A stretch of DNA of 59,639 nt from Paenibacillus periandrae (GCF_022458865.1 NZ_JAJNMU010000039.1:1-59639), one strand, 5' to 3'; positions 41,953 to 50,460 are shown, counted from the stretch's first letter. Notes: a model not told the origin generated them from the letters alone. Made by a program: numbers and translations.

Positions 41953-42807
41953 TTAGGTCAAAAGCCGAACCGCATACACATCCTTGCAAAATCCACGCAG
42001 CCCATTGTATATTCTTGCCACTTTGGCTTCCCGAGAGACCAGTCCAAATACAGTCGGACCGCTGCCTGACATCAATACGCCATCCGCACCCAATCTGACC
42101 ATGCACTCCTTCAACTGCCTTACCTCGGGATAAAGATCCAGCGTGACCTCTTCCAGCACGTTGCCCAACCGCTCGCACAATAAATCAAACCGCTTCAACC
42201 GAATGGCCTCCAATACATCTGACGCTGAAGGATGATTGGCAATCTGATTGGCACGCAGCTTTCCGTAGATCTCAGATGTCGATACATTGATCGGAGGCTT
42301 GGCCAGCACAACCCAGCATTGCGGAGGCGCCTCAATAGGCTCCAGCTTCTCTCCACGGCCGCGAGCAATCGCGGTCCCTCCTGTAACACAAAAAGGCACG
42401 TCCGAGCCCAGCTCAGCTCCCAGCACCTGCATCTCCTCAGCAGGTATATTTAGCTTCCATAACCTGTTTAAACCACGCAGAGTGGCTGCCGCATCGCTGC
42501 TGCCGCCGGCCAGACCTGCAGCTACCGGTATCTTTTTATCCAAATGTATGTAAACACCTTGCTTCACATCATAACGGTCCTTAATCAACCGAGCCGCCTG
42601 AAACGCCAAATTCTTCTCGTCCAGCGGTATGTAGCCGGCTTGACTGGAAATGATAATCGTGTCACGAAGCAGTTCCTGCATCTCTATTCTGTCGGACAGA
42701 TCAACCATCGTCATAATCATTTCAACCTCATGATATCCGTCCTCGCGCTTGCGCAAAACATCCAACAATAAATTAATTTTGGCCGGAGCCTTCTCAAAAA
42801 CCTTCAT
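41953..42807 (-). CDS. ispE: 4-diphosphocytidyl-2-C-methyl-D-erythritol kinase
   Basis: IspE phosphorylates CDP-methylerythritol in the MEP isoprenoid pathway. The 284-residue GHMP kinase has KAPAKINLLLDVL near the start (catalytic lysine), the ATP loop PVAAGLAGGSSDAAATLRGL, SDVPFCVTGGTAIARG and the C-terminal LMSGSGPTVFGLV. Length is standard. It follows sspF after a terminator. Confidence 0.96.
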   Translation of the reverse strand: MKVFEKAPAKINLLLDVLRKREDGYHEVEMIMTMVDLSDRIEMQELLRDTIIISSQAGYIPLDEKNLAFQAARLIKDRYDVKQGVYIHLDKKIPVAAGLAGGSSDAAATLRGLNRLWKLNIPAEEMQVLGAELGSDVPFCVTGGTAIARGRGEKLEPIEAPPQCWVVLAKPPINVSTSEIYGKLRANQIANHPSASDVLEAIRLKRFDLLCERLGNVLEEVTLDLYPEVRQLKECMVRLGADGVLMSGSGPTVFGLVSREAKVARIYNGLRGFCKDVYAVRLLT

Positions 42808-42865
42808 TACGACACCTTCTTTGCGGCTCTATGCTTCTATATGTTTATACTATACCAAAAAACGA

Positions 42866-42905
42866 ACAAAAAAAAGCTAAAGCCGCTTAATGCATGCTTC
42901 AGCCA
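42866..42905 (-). terminator. sspF terminator
   Basis: The stem GCTGAAGC/GCTTTAGC (one G-U pair) is followed by eight T on the minus strand, about 20 bp after the sspF stop. Confidence 0.7.
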
Positions 42906-42924
42906 AAGTAGAATCGCTGTGAAA

Positions 42925-43125
42925 TCACCTGAACGGAGGCTGTGATTGCTGCTTTAAAGCCTGCTCGGCAATCTGAATCGCCCTTTTCACCATATTTCCC
43001 GCATCCTTAGTACGTATACCGCCCCAGCCTTCTCGCTGTACAGTCTCATAAAACCCCAAATCCTTTGCAAGCTCATACTTAAACCCTTCAGACATAACTC
43101 CACGGCTTCGGCCTCTGCGTGACAT
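42925..43125 (-). CDS. sspF: Small acid-soluble spore protein of the SspF type
   Basis: SspF is a minor alpha/beta-type-related spore protein made in the forespore. The 66-residue protein has the core GVMSEGFKYELAKDLGFYETVQ followed by GGIRTKDAGNMVKRAIQIAEQ, close to B. subtilis SspF, with a basic serine-arginine-rich start and a glutamine-rich end. GAAGGGAAGGG precedes the ATG. A sigma-G promoter lies about 50 bp upstream, as expected for a SASP-like gene. Confidence 0.95.
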   Translation of the reverse strand: MSRRGRSRGVMSEGFKYELAKDLGFYETVQREGWGGIRTKDAGNMVKRAIQIAEQALKQQSQPPFR

Positions 43126-43155
43126 ACGGAACCCTTCCCTTCGGTAAGATGGTTG

Positions 43156-43185
43156 TAGTATCCCCCCATTGCCTCGCTCTCATAC
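43156..43185 (-). promoter_or_regulatory. Sigma-G promoter of sspF
   Basis: On the minus strand, -35 GTATG (43181-43185) and -10 GATACTA (43156-43162) have an 18-bp spacer. It matches GHATR-N18-CATNHTA with one deviation in the -10. Confidence 0.7.
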
Positions 43186-43213
43186 GATAAGGTTTAATTG
43201 TGCAGCAACTGCA

Positions 43214-43249
43214 ACAAAAAACAGCACACCCGCCAGGGGTATGCTGTTT
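43214..43249 (-). terminator. veg terminator
   Basis: A 12-bp stem (AACAGCATACCC paired with GGGTGTGCTGTT, 5-base loop) is followed by TTTTTTG on the minus strand, 7 bp after the veg stop. Confidence 0.85.
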
Positions 43250-43255
43250 ATGTAA

Positions 43256-43528
43256 TTATTGATGTATAGCAATCCGTAATTCTCCATCAGCCTGACACAC
43301 CGTAACTTCAACGGATTCCGTGAGTATGTCTGCATAACTGTAAGAAACACGCTTAAAGGCATTTTGTTCCTGATCAAGCTTCACAATAAAAACAGATGGG
43401 TAGGTTTCTTCTAACACACCGGAACGTTCAATCGTTTTACGGCGACCACCATTTGCTCTTAACATGATTTTTTGTCCGACATGAGGTTCCAAACTGCGTT
43501 TGATATCCAACAGCGCATTTTTAGCCAT
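43256..43528 (-). CDS. veg: Veg protein
   Basis: Veg is a small abundant protein that stimulates biofilm matrix gene expression in B. subtilis. The frame opens at 43567, but the ATG at 43528 (MAKNALLDIKRSLEPHVG) with AGGTGGAG upstream gives 90 residues. The KANGGRRKTIERSG-type block (here ANGGRRKTIERSGVLEETYPSVFIV) and RVSYSYADILTESVEVTV are conserved with B. subtilis. It has a very strong sigma-A promoter and its own terminator. Confidence 0.96.
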   Translation of the reverse strand: MAKNALLDIKRSLEPHVGQKIMLRANGGRRKTIERSGVLEETYPSVFIVKLDQEQNAFKRVSYSYADILTESVEVTVCQADGELRIAIHQ

Positions 43529-43596
43529 TTGACCACTCCACCTCTTTCTTACTAAAGTATACCGCATTAGAGGGGTTATGTCAAATGAGCTTAAAT

Positions 43597-43626
43597 ATTA
43601 TAGCAGTGGTCCAAAGCTATTGTCAA
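43597..43626 (-). promoter_or_regulatory. Strong veg promoter (sigma-A)
   Basis: On the minus strand, TTGACA (43621-43626) and TATAAT (43597-43602) are perfect, with an 18-bp spacer and TGC before the -10. B. subtilis veg has one of the strongest known vegetative promoters. Confidence 0.85.
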
Positions 43627-43747
43627 CGGCATTTTTGCTTAATTGAGTCAATTTTAGGTGTGTAAAAGTTCAATGACGTTCACAAAAATGTCAAAACTTA
43701 AGTAGAGGACCTACATTCTGTATGGTCGCTCCAAATAATTGCCCAAA

Positions 43748-43770
43748 GAAAAAACGCCCAAAGGCGTCTA
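43748..43770 (-). terminator. yabG terminator
   Basis: The 5-bp stem ACGCC/GGCGT with a 4-base loop is followed by TTTTTTC on the minus strand. It lies just after the yabG stop. Confidence 0.75.
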
Positions 43771-43782
43771 TGCACAATTGAC

Positions 43783-44640
43783 CTATTGAAATTGAGGAAC
43801 TCCTCTGCGAAAGCTGCCGCGCGATTCAATGCCGCCCATTCCCTCAAAACCGCTATGGGTCAAGCCTATAACACCTGCCACATTAACAGTATCGCGAATC
43901 GGGGTAAATGCAACCTTAGCCGCCACACAGAGCGGATCTAATGCATGTATGAGCACACGCGCCGGTGAACTGGCATAATTGGCACCTGCCAGCAGCAGCG
44001 CTTCAAAGTGGGACTGACAGGCTCCGGCAATGATGGTCAGCTCATCCTTGTTTTTCTCATATTGTCTGGCCACCTTGACCGCCTGAACGAAATGATACGA
44101 GTTTTTATAGCTTCCCAGCTGGTTCATATCGCTTCTGCGATTTTTGAGAATACCGTCATGGCCTGTAATGACGAGAATGTCCGGCTTCGTTTGCGGCAGC
44201 AAGCGATACAAGGCCTCAGCCATCTTGATCTCAGACACATAAAAGCCTTCTGCCGGCACTCTAAGCTCCCCATACAGGTTCATGCATTTTCGTAAGTAAG
44301 CGGGATCTCCGTCCAAGTGCAGCACTTTACCCGGTATTTCAAAATATCTCATAGCTATGCTCTCATTAGGTGTCGCTTTCACTCCATGCGAGTCTATTGA
44401 TGGCAGCAGCATTGGTTGAGCCTCATTACTGCGAATCATGTCCATCCAGGGAGGATGCACTCTGCTTGTAGATGGATAGGATTCCAACTGTGGGGCACTG
44501 AGCAGGTCATTCAGAGGCGCATCAGCCAGCAACCGATAATCGACTCCCCTTAAAAGAGCCTGCCGCTGTATAACGTCCTGAATTTTAAACACAATATCAT
44601 TATCGTAAGATCTACGAGTAACCAGATCTCCTTGTTTCAT
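43783..44640 (-). CDS. yabG: Sporulation-specific protease YabG
   Basis: YabG is a mother-cell cysteine protease that processes spore-coat proteins. The frame is open to 44706, but the ATG at 44640 with CGAGGAGG upstream gives 285 residues (MKQGDLVTRRSYDND). Conserved features include VLHLDGDPAYLRKCMNLYG, the histidine in LVITGHDGIL and the cysteine in IAGACQSHFEALLLAGANYASSPAR, the likely catalytic pair. A sigma-K promoter precedes it, in agreement with the late mother-cell role. Confidence 0.94.
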   Translation of the reverse strand: MKQGDLVTRRSYDNDIVFKIQDVIQRQALLRGVDYRLLADAPLNDLLSAPQLESYPSTSRVHPPWMDMIRSNEAQPMLLPSIDSHGVKATPNESIAMRYFEIPGKVLHLDGDPAYLRKCMNLYGELRVPAEGFYVSEIKMAEALYRLLPQTKPDILVITGHDGILKNRRSDMNQLGSYKNSYHFVQAVKVARQYEKNKDELTIIAGACQSHFEALLLAGANYASSPARVLIHALDPLCVAAKVAFTPIRDTVNVAGVIGLTHSGFEGMGGIESRGSFRRGVPQFQ

Positions 44641-44659
44641 GGGCAATCGCCTCCTCGTG

Positions 44660-44687
44660 TATCTTATGGCACTCCTTAGCCATTGGT
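44660..44687 (-). promoter_or_regulatory. Sigma-K promoter of yabG
   Basis: On the minus strand, -35 AC (44686-44687) and -10 CATAAGATA (44660-44668) are 17 bp apart, a full match to AC-N17-CATANNNTA. The predicted start is about 13 bp before the yabG ATG. Confidence 0.75.
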
Positions 44688-44720
44688 GAATACCGAGCAG
44701 GCTCACAATTTACTGGCGAT

Positions 44721-45623
44721 TTACTCTTTGGCCAATCCTTTGGACAAACAATGGCTTAAATGGGCATACTCCTCCATAGACAGCGTTTCACCGCGTCTCA
44801 CAGGGTCTATGCCTGCCTCAAGCAAAATAGCCTCCAGCTGTCCCTTGGTTTCTTTGGTGAAATAACGGACTGCCAGATTGTTATAGATGGTTTTTCTGCG
44901 TTGAACGAACGAAGCCTGAACCACATCAAAAAAGAAAGCCTCATCCTCAACCTCCACAGCCGGCTTCTCTCGCACCTTCAGCCTAATGACAGCAGAATCT
45001 ACGTTCGGCTGAGGGATAAACACAGTTTTCGGTACAATCGTGACGACCTCAGGCTCGCAGTAATACTGGACAGCTATACTGAGGCTTCCATACTCTTTGC
45101 CACCCGGCTTGGCCGACATCCGACTGGCTACCTCCTTTTGAATCATGACGACAATGTTCTCAAGAGGCAGCTTCTCCTCCAGCAGCTTCATTATAATCGG
45201 TGTTGTGATGTAATAAGGAAGGTTGGCTACAACACTTACTTGTGCAAAATCCTTATACTGCTCTTGGAATAACGCCTGCAAATCGACCTTCAAAATATCG
45301 CCATGAATAACGCTTGCATGAGCGTACCCCGCCAAGGTTTCCGTGAGCAATGGCAGCAGCCGCTGATCGATCTCAATCGCAACAACCTTGCCCGCTTTTT
45401 TGGCAAGTTGTTGAGTCAAAGCCCCAACACCAGGACCAATCTCCAATACGCCTTTATTCTCATCCAGATCTGCCGAGCTTACGATCTTATGTAGAATGTT
45501 AGGGTCTACCAAAAAATTTTGACCCAAGCTCTTTTTTAATACAAGGCTATGTTTTTTCAGCAAATCATTTGTTCTTTTGGGTGAAGCAATATCCTCTTGC
45601 TCTGTCCGTTGGTTCGTATCCAT
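44721..45623 (-). CDS. rsmA: 16S rRNA (adenine1518/1519-N6) dimethyltransferase
   Basis: RsmA (KsgA) dimethylates two adenines near the 3' end of 16S rRNA. The 300-residue protein has KKSLGQNFLVD, the SAM motif VLEIGPGVGALTQQL, VVAIEIDQRLLP, the catalytic-loop NLPYYITTPI and RRKTIYNNL. It follows rnmV by 3 bp, so the pair is coupled. Confidence 0.97.
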   Translation of the reverse strand: MDTNQRTEQEDIASPKRTNDLLKKHSLVLKKSLGQNFLVDPNILHKIVSSADLDENKGVLEIGPGVGALTQQLAKKAGKVVAIEIDQRLLPLLTETLAGYAHASVIHGDILKVDLQALFQEQYKDFAQVSVVANLPYYITTPIIMKLLEEKLPLENIVVMIQKEVASRMSAKPGGKEYGSLSIAVQYYCEPEVVTIVPKTVFIPQPNVDSAVIRLKVREKPAVEVEDEAFFFDVVQASFVQRRKTIYNNLAVRYFTKETKGQLEAILLEAGIDPVRRGETLSMEEYAHLSHCLSKGLAKE

Positions 45624-45626
45624 CCT

Positions 45627-46172
45627 TCAGCCCTCTTCTTGTTCAAGTTGCTGCCAGGCAGCTGCAAATTCTTCACGTGTAATACGAAACATCCGACAGC
45701 GGTTGTAAAACTGTTTGCCGTTGCAGTAGCCTATACCAAGCCGCTTGCCCATCTCCATACGTCTCGCCGCTGCTTGGGGATGAACGATAAGACCTGCTGC
45801 AATAAGGTCCTCCAATGCAATATCCGACTCCGCCACTTCATAATCGGTCCGCACGTTCTCAAGCGCTCTGCGTATCGTATCCACTGATGCATTCTCTACC
45901 CCGATGTCACCTTTGCTGGTCGCATCCTCTCGCGTTATAAAGGCATGCTTGCATCCCGGAACCTGAGCCGTAATGATCTTGCGAATTCGTTCCCCCGCAT
46001 GGTCAGGATCGGTAAATACAATGACTCCCCGTCGCTGCTGTGCCAGCTTGATTCGCCGGATAATATCCTTGTTAATCGCAGAGCCTCCGGTCTCGATCGT
46101 TTCGGCATCGACAGCGCGCTTGATAGCCGTTGTATCGTCTTTCCCCTCCACCACAATCATTTCTTTAATCAC
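45627..46172 (-). CDS. rnmV: Ribonuclease M5
   Basis: RNase M5 matures 5S rRNA with ribosomal protein L18. The 181-residue Toprim protein has the acidic motifs VVEGKDDTTAI and VFTDPDHAGERIRK, then DIGVENAS and the C-terminal RMEMGKRLGIGYCNGKQFYNR. A 5S gene lies in the same window. It precedes rsmA, as in B. subtilis. Confidence 0.95.
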   Translation of the reverse strand: MIKEMIVVEGKDDTTAIKRAVDAETIETGGSAINKDIIRRIKLAQQRRGVIVFTDPDHAGERIRKIITAQVPGCKHAFITREDATSKGDIGVENASVDTIRRALENVRTDYEVAESDIALEDLIAAGLIVHPQAAARRMEMGKRLGIGYCNGKQFYNRCRMFRITREEFAAAWQQLEQEEG

Positions 46173-46195
46173 ACCTGCACCTTACCTTTCAAAGC

Positions 46196-46222
46196 AGAAA
46201 AAAGAAGAGGGACTCCTCTTCT
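46196..46222 (-). terminator. yabE terminator
   Basis: The perfect 8-bp stem AGAAGAGG/CCTCTTCT with a 4-base loop is followed by TTTTTTC on the minus strand. It separates yabE from rnmV. Confidence 0.85.
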
Positions 46223-46268
46223 CTTCCTGTAATTCTATATATGATGAGTCTGCCCCAATTGCCGACTG

Positions 46269-47408
46269 TTAGTCTGACGTTGGCTTGTTTGGTCCGATTA
46301 CATAGATAGTATTTCCTCGCTTCATGCCAAAGCGGTTCGCATAATCGTTGCTATCAAAATAAACATCGATTTTGTTCCCCTTGACTGCACTACCAATATC
46401 CTCTGCTCTGCGGAATCCAAGCCCGTCTATATATACCCACCAGCCAAGTGGAATCACTGTGGGATCCACCGCAATCGTTCGACCTTCCATTACTCTCGTA
46501 CCTGTCGCAGTAAGCCCATATTGCGGGTGCTCGCTGCTTTTGCCAGTCGATGATACACCAGCTGAATAAGCAGTCAGGGTCACATTATTTATAACCTGTT
46601 TTACGTTAAATTTCAAGCCACTCTTGGATAATTCCTGAATGCTCGGAGAAGACGCAGATAAAACCGTAACCGGATTTTTCGTACCTATTGCCACAATTTT
46701 GTTAACACGCTCGGACTGAACCTTTTCATCGACTACAGCTTCTGAAACCAGCTTTCCATCCTCAAACAACTTTTCTTTTGTTTTTACAATTACGCCCTCT
46801 TGCCCCTCTTGTACAATCTGTTCCTTGCCTTTGGGAAGCTGTGCATCGTTTTGCTTCTCAACATCATAGGCTATCTTTTCCGAGAACTCTTCCTTTTCTT
46901 TCTTAACACGGACAATTTGAACTACACCGGTTTCAGATAATTCGGTGTCAAGTGCCGGACTCACCTTATCCAGTTCTCCAATGGAGACTTGAAACTCCTG
47001 CAAAGCACTTCCAACAGTTTTGGCCACTGTGTAGAAGGTTTTTACTTCTCCGTCAGCTGTAAGCTGTAACGGTTTCGCATGGTCAATGGCGATGCGGTCG
47101 CCCGTATTCACCTTTGCATCCAGTGATGCGGAGAGACGATCATACTCTCCAATAGAAATCCCCTGTTCATCCAGTAAACGTTGCAGAATCCATTGCTTTG
47201 TATACACAATTGATTCTTGTCCATTGACAACCACAGATACTCGCTTGGTAGCTGTGCCGTATAACATCATTAAAAACATGAAAGCGATAGCGATTGAAAT
47301 CAGTGAAACGATCGAAATCAAACGCAAGTTTTCATGCTTCCATCGCAATGCGAAGGACATGCTGGATGATCGTCTTACATGGGGTTGCTCATACTCAATA
47401 GCTCCCAC
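46269..47408 (-). CDS. yabE: YabE-type 3D/G5-domain cell-wall protein (resuscitation-promoting-factor-like)
   Basis: YabE is a predicted cell-wall hydrolase. The 379-residue protein starts with GTG after AAGGAGGACC. It has a cytosolic N-terminus, a membrane anchor (about residues 31-49), two DUF348 repeats (SVVVNGQESIVYTKQW..., PLQLTADGEVKTFYTVAKTV...), a G5 domain (EEFSEKIAYDVEKQND...EGVIVKT) and a C-terminal 3D domain with the three aspartates in AVDPTVIPLGW, RAEDIGSAVKGNKIDVYF. It is preceded by a c-di-AMP riboswitch and terminator, linking cell-wall remodelling to the messenger level. Confidence 0.92.
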   Translation of the reverse strand: MGAIEYEQPHVRRSSSMSFALRWKHENLRLISIVSLISIAIAFMFLMMLYGTATKRVSVVVNGQESIVYTKQWILQRLLDEQGISIGEYDRLSASLDAKVNTGDRIAIDHAKPLQLTADGEVKTFYTVAKTVGSALQEFQVSIGELDKVSPALDTELSETGVVQIVRVKKEKEEFSEKIAYDVEKQNDAQLPKGKEQIVQEGQEGVIVKTKEKLFEDGKLVSEAVVDEKVQSERVNKIVAIGTKNPVTVLSASSPSIQELSKSGLKFNVKQVINNVTLTAYSAGVSSTGKSSEHPQYGLTATGTRVMEGRTIAVDPTVIPLGWWVYIDGLGFRRAEDIGSAVKGNKIDVYFDSNDYANRFGMKRGNTIYVIGPNKPTSD

Positions 47409-47667
47409 TTATTCGGTCCTCCTTAAAGCCCCGCCGTCGTGTGTATCACATGATTCATCTGACGCGACTATGGTTTAGGTTTTGCAAGCTTTCGTTAAAC
47501 GAGGATAAACGGCTTCGGCTTTCCCGATCATGTTCGAGGCGCGTTTGTCTAGAAACTAAAGGGCTGCAATCTACGTTCCATATCGTTCTTTCTGAGTGCG
47601 TTCAACACCTCCCAAGTGTAAGATGTCGGCCTGTTCCGGAACCCCTGCTATAATGACGGGAGAACAC

Positions 47668-47706
47668 AAAAAAAGTCAGCGGAGAAGAGGACTCTTCCCG
47701 TGACTC
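47668..47706 (-). terminator. Attenuator terminator of the c-di-AMP riboswitch
   Basis: An interrupted stem (AGTCA with TGACT, CGG with CCG, GAAGAG with CTCTTC) is followed by seven T on the minus strand. It lies between the riboswitch aptamer and yabE and is the likely expression platform, about 260 nt upstream of the yabE start. I see no other feature or credible ORF in 47409-47667. Confidence 0.7.
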
Positions 47707-47749
47707 TTATATTATTTCACCGGCGCGGTGAAATAAAGTACACGACAAT

Positions 47750-47950
47750 CGTTACCTCTCTCTTAACGCTTACGAGGTTAGCTGACGGATTCGGACTTGA
47801 GAGTCGCCCTACTTTGGATTGAATCACTTACGTTAACACGTGATTTTATCCGAAAGATTCACCCCAGAAATTGTGACTTTTGCCCCATTGAATACAAGCA
47901 GCAAATCACTTTTTGGTTCCCCCGTTTCCCATTAGGAAACTCAGCGAAAA
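47750..47950 (-). promoter_or_regulatory. c-di-AMP riboswitch (ydaO/yuaA class)
   Basis: Read on the minus strand, this segment has the class-defining blocks in order: GCTGAGTTTCC...GGGAAACGGGGGAACC, then ATTGGGG and GGGGTGAATC, then AGTAGGGCGACTCT, then CCGAATCCGTCAGCTAACC and CTCGTAAGC. The end pairs GCTTACGAGG near its 5' part as in known ydaO RNAs. In B. subtilis this class binds c-di-AMP and turns genes off by premature termination, and it controls cell-wall hydrolases and K+ transporters. Boundaries are approximate. Confidence 0.93.
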
Positions 47951-47983
47951 TGGAAAATTGGTAATCGTATTAAGTTAATATTG

Positions 47984-48013
47984 AGTTTACGCTCTCTAGT
48001 GCAAACTTGTAAA
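47984..48013 (-). promoter_or_regulatory. Candidate promoter of the riboswitch-yabE transcript
   Basis: On the minus strand, -35 TTTACA (48008-48013) and -10 TAAACT (47984-47989) have an 18-bp spacer. The predicted start is about 27 bp ahead of the aptamer. TTGCAC/TATTAA, slightly downstream, is an alternative. Confidence 0.45.
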
Positions 48014-48181
48014 GTATACAAACAGGGCAAAAAACGGTGAATTTCAATTGAATTAGGTCATAATTTGGATTTTTACCGATAAAAACCCTATTTATCTCTC
48101 ATTTTCATAATACCTACGTATATTTCCTTGCTTTATCCTCTAGAGCAGTAAAAATAAAGCCTCTCTACACCCGTAAATGAT

Positions 48182-48949
48182 TCATTTTAGATCGAATAAT
48201 GTAATGGCATTTTGAGTAGTAATTTGTGCAATTTGCTCCAGTGTAAGGCCTTTAATTTGAGCAGCTGTTTCTGCGACTAATTTCACATAAGCCGTCTCAT
48301 TTCGCTTGCCGCGGTAAGGGTGCGGCGTCAAATAGGGAGCATCCGTTTCGATCAATAATCGATCCAGAGGAACCTTGTCCAGTACTTCTTTGGGCTGCCT
48401 GGCATTTTTAAACGTTACAGGTCCTCCAAAGGAAATATAAAAGTTCATATCCAGACACTGCTTCGCCGTTTCCCAGCTGCCTGAGAAGCAATGCATCACG
48501 CCTCCGACCTCGGCTGCTTTTTCCTCACGAAGCACCTGAATAATATCATGATGAGCATCACGGTTATGAATGGCTATGGGCATACCCAGCTTGCGGGCGA
48601 GTCGGATTTGTTGGCGGAACACCTGATCTTGCACATCCTTGGGTGAGGTGTCCCAATAATAATCCAGTCCGATTTCCCCAATAGCGACAACCTTGGGATG
48701 ACTGCACAGCTGCTCGATCCATTCCAGATCTTCAGGTGTCATATCCTTGGCATCCTGTGGATGCCAGCCCACAGTCGAATATATGCAATCATATTGCTCG
48801 GCCAAAGCGATCGAGCTTGGAATGGTTTCTCTATTAAATCCGACATTGATCATTCGACTGATTCCGTTCTCTAATGCGCGCTGTATGACCTCGTGTCGAT
48901 CTTCATCGAACTGGGGCGCATTTAAATGTACATGCGTGTCGGTTAGCAT
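48182..48949 (-). CDS. tatD: TatD family metal-dependent deoxyribonuclease
   Basis: TatD proteins are Mg-dependent nucleases of a TIM-barrel fold. The 255-residue protein has the first metal motif DTHVHLNAPQFDEDR (HxH), VAIGEIGLDYYW, IHNRDAHHD, GVMHCFSGSW and LLIETDAPYLTPHPYRGKRNE, all conserved. In B. subtilis the gene follows metS and precedes yabE; here metS is missing and an HD-domain gene is upstream. Confidence 0.95.
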   Translation of the reverse strand: MLTDTHVHLNAPQFDEDRHEVIQRALENGISRMINVGFNRETIPSSIALAEQYDCIYSTVGWHPQDAKDMTPEDLEWIEQLCSHPKVVAIGEIGLDYYWDTSPKDVQDQVFRQQIRLARKLGMPIAIHNRDAHHDIIQVLREEKAAEVGGVMHCFSGSWETAKQCLDMNFYISFGGPVTFKNARQPKEVLDKVPLDRLLIETDAPYLTPHPYRGKRNETAYVKLVAETAAQIKGLTLEQIAQITTQNAITLFDLK

Positions 48950-48973
48950 AATGGTTATAGCTCCTTCGATAAG

Positions 48974-50263
48974 TTAGTCTTCCGCATCCAGCAGGTTTCT
49001 GAGCTCGTTCGGAATGGTGCTGCGATCAACCTGAAGCAGCTCCTCAGGGAAATATAAATGGTATTGCCCTTTATGAATACCGCTGATTGAACGGATAATC
49101 TCTGATTTCTGCGATATTTCAGTTAATTGGTCATGCTGATCAAGCAATAATATCGGCAAGTTTTCGTCGTGCTCACCCGGACGGTACACATCATACGAAA
49201 GATCCGAAGGAAAATCAATTTCCATATAAAATGTCGGATCTATGCCCGCATTCTGCATAACAACTCGTAATTTTTCCAATTGTTTAATATCCAACCGCTC
49301 CAGCCTCACATACTTAAACAAGCGGCGGTTTAAAAACCGTGAGCATAAATCCGACAAAATCGGATCCTTTTCGGTCGACCATTGTGCCAGCACGGTCTGC
49401 ATGAACGCCTCATCCAGCATATGGTACTCCTGCACCGTTAACGTTTTGCGGAATAAGCTTAATAGGGGCGGAAGCATAAAAGCGAACTCGTAATTTTCCT
49501 CATAGAGATGCTTGGCTCGTCCGAACACCTTTTGCAAAATAATTTCAGCGCTTCGCGTAACCGGATGAAAGTAAACCTGCCAATACATCTGATAACGTGA
49601 CATCAAATAATCTTCGACGGCATGCATCCCGCTCTCCTTGACAACAATATGGCCTTGAAAGGGGCGAATGATTCTCAGAATACGTTCGAGATCAAAGGTG
49701 CCATAATTGACCCCTGTAAAATAAGCGTCCCGAAGCAAATAATCCATACGATCGGCATCGAGCTGGCTGGATACAAGGCTGACGACTATTTCCTTGTGAT
49801 AGGTTTTGCAAATAACACCAGCAACTTGCTCTGGAAAAGTGGGTGACACCTGTTTAAGCACACGATTGACCTCGGTATCGCCAAGCACGATCCTGCAGGA
49901 CCAATCCTCATGGTGGGTGCCAAATGTCTTTTCGATGGAATGTGAAAACGGACCGTGACCAACATCGTGAAGCAGAGCAGCGCATAAGGAGAGCAGCCGT
50001 TCCTCTCGAGGCCAATCCTCATACTGGTTGCGTTCAAATTGCGAGATGATTTTTCGAGTCACCTCATATACGCCAAGCGAATGTGAGAACCGACTGTGCT
50101 CTGCCCCATGAAAAGTCACAAAGCAGGTGCCAAGCTGCCTGATCCGGCGCAGCCTTTGAAATTCCTTGGTATTAATCAAATCCCAAATCGTCTGATCCTG
50201 GACATAAATATATTTGTGTACAGGGTCCTTAAATACTTTTTCTTCTTGAAGCGACCGTGTCAT
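48974..50263 (-). CDS. HD-domain phosphohydrolase (YwfO-like)
   Basis: The 429-residue protein has the HD hydrolase metal motif: HGAEHSRFSHSLGVYEV (His56) and LLHDVGHGPFSHSIE (His99-Asp100), and a later SSQLDADRMDYLLRDAYFTGV. It resembles B. subtilis YwfO and dGTP triphosphohydrolase relatives; the substrate (dNTPs or ppGpp) is uncertain. It is adjacent to tatD (24 bp) and reads divergently from abrB. Two Spo0A-box matches lie 30-70 bp upstream of its start. Confidence 0.88.
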   Translation of the reverse strand: MTRSLQEEKVFKDPVHKYIYVQDQTIWDLINTKEFQRLRRIRQLGTCFVTFHGAEHSRFSHSLGVYEVTRKIISQFERNQYEDWPREERLLSLCAALLHDVGHGPFSHSIEKTFGTHHEDWSCRIVLGDTEVNRVLKQVSPTFPEQVAGVICKTYHKEIVVSLVSSQLDADRMDYLLRDAYFTGVNYGTFDLERILRIIRPFQGHIVVKESGMHAVEDYLMSRYQMYWQVYFHPVTRSAEIILQKVFGRAKHLYEENYEFAFMLPPLLSLFRKTLTVQEYHMLDEAFMQTVLAQWSTEKDPILSDLCSRFLNRRLFKYVRLERLDIKQLEKLRVVMQNAGIDPTFYMEIDFPSDLSYDVYRPGEHDENLPILLLDQHDQLTEISQKSEIIRSISGIHKGQYHLYFPEELLQVDRSTIPNELRNLLDAED

Positions 50264-50291
50264 TCTTCTTCACCTGCACTTCCTACGATTT

Positions 50292-50298
50292 TTCGACA
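50292..50298 (-). promoter_or_regulatory. Spo0A box (TGTCGAA) upstream of the HD gene
   Basis: The 7-mer TTCGACA on the plus strand reads TGTCGAA on the minus strand, the Spo0A-box core. It lies 29 bp before the HD-domain gene start, with a second, plus-oriented box at 50324-50330. Confidence 0.6.
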
Positions 50299-50323
50299 TA
50301 AACAAACAAAAAACTTTCTTTTT

Positions 50324-50330
50324 TGTCGAA
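50324..50330 (+). promoter_or_regulatory. Spo0A box (TTTTGTCGAA) in the HD-abrB gap
   Basis: A perfect TGTCGAA in the context TTTTGTCGAATAAT. It is part of the divergent control region; the surrounding 50264-50586 gap is otherwise A/T rich and gene-free, holding the promoter of abrB and five further box-like sequences. Confidence 0.65.
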
Positions 50331-50460
50331 TAATATCATATTAATATTTCCAATTTCTTATTATATTTCGCTGGTTAAATCGCCTTTCTAAAGCCTCTAA
50401 TAAATTAATTAAAGAAAAATTTAGCTGTTTTGAATGTATTTTTAATTAAATTTAAACAAA

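Noticed and set aside
47441..47653. Plus-strand frame of 70 codons in the yabE leader
   Set aside because: No ribosome-binding site or recognisable protein features; it lies in an untranslated leader.
48130..48165. GCTTTAT/ATAAAGC hairpin after tatD
   Set aside because: It has a long loop and no following T-run, so it is not convincing as the tatD terminator.
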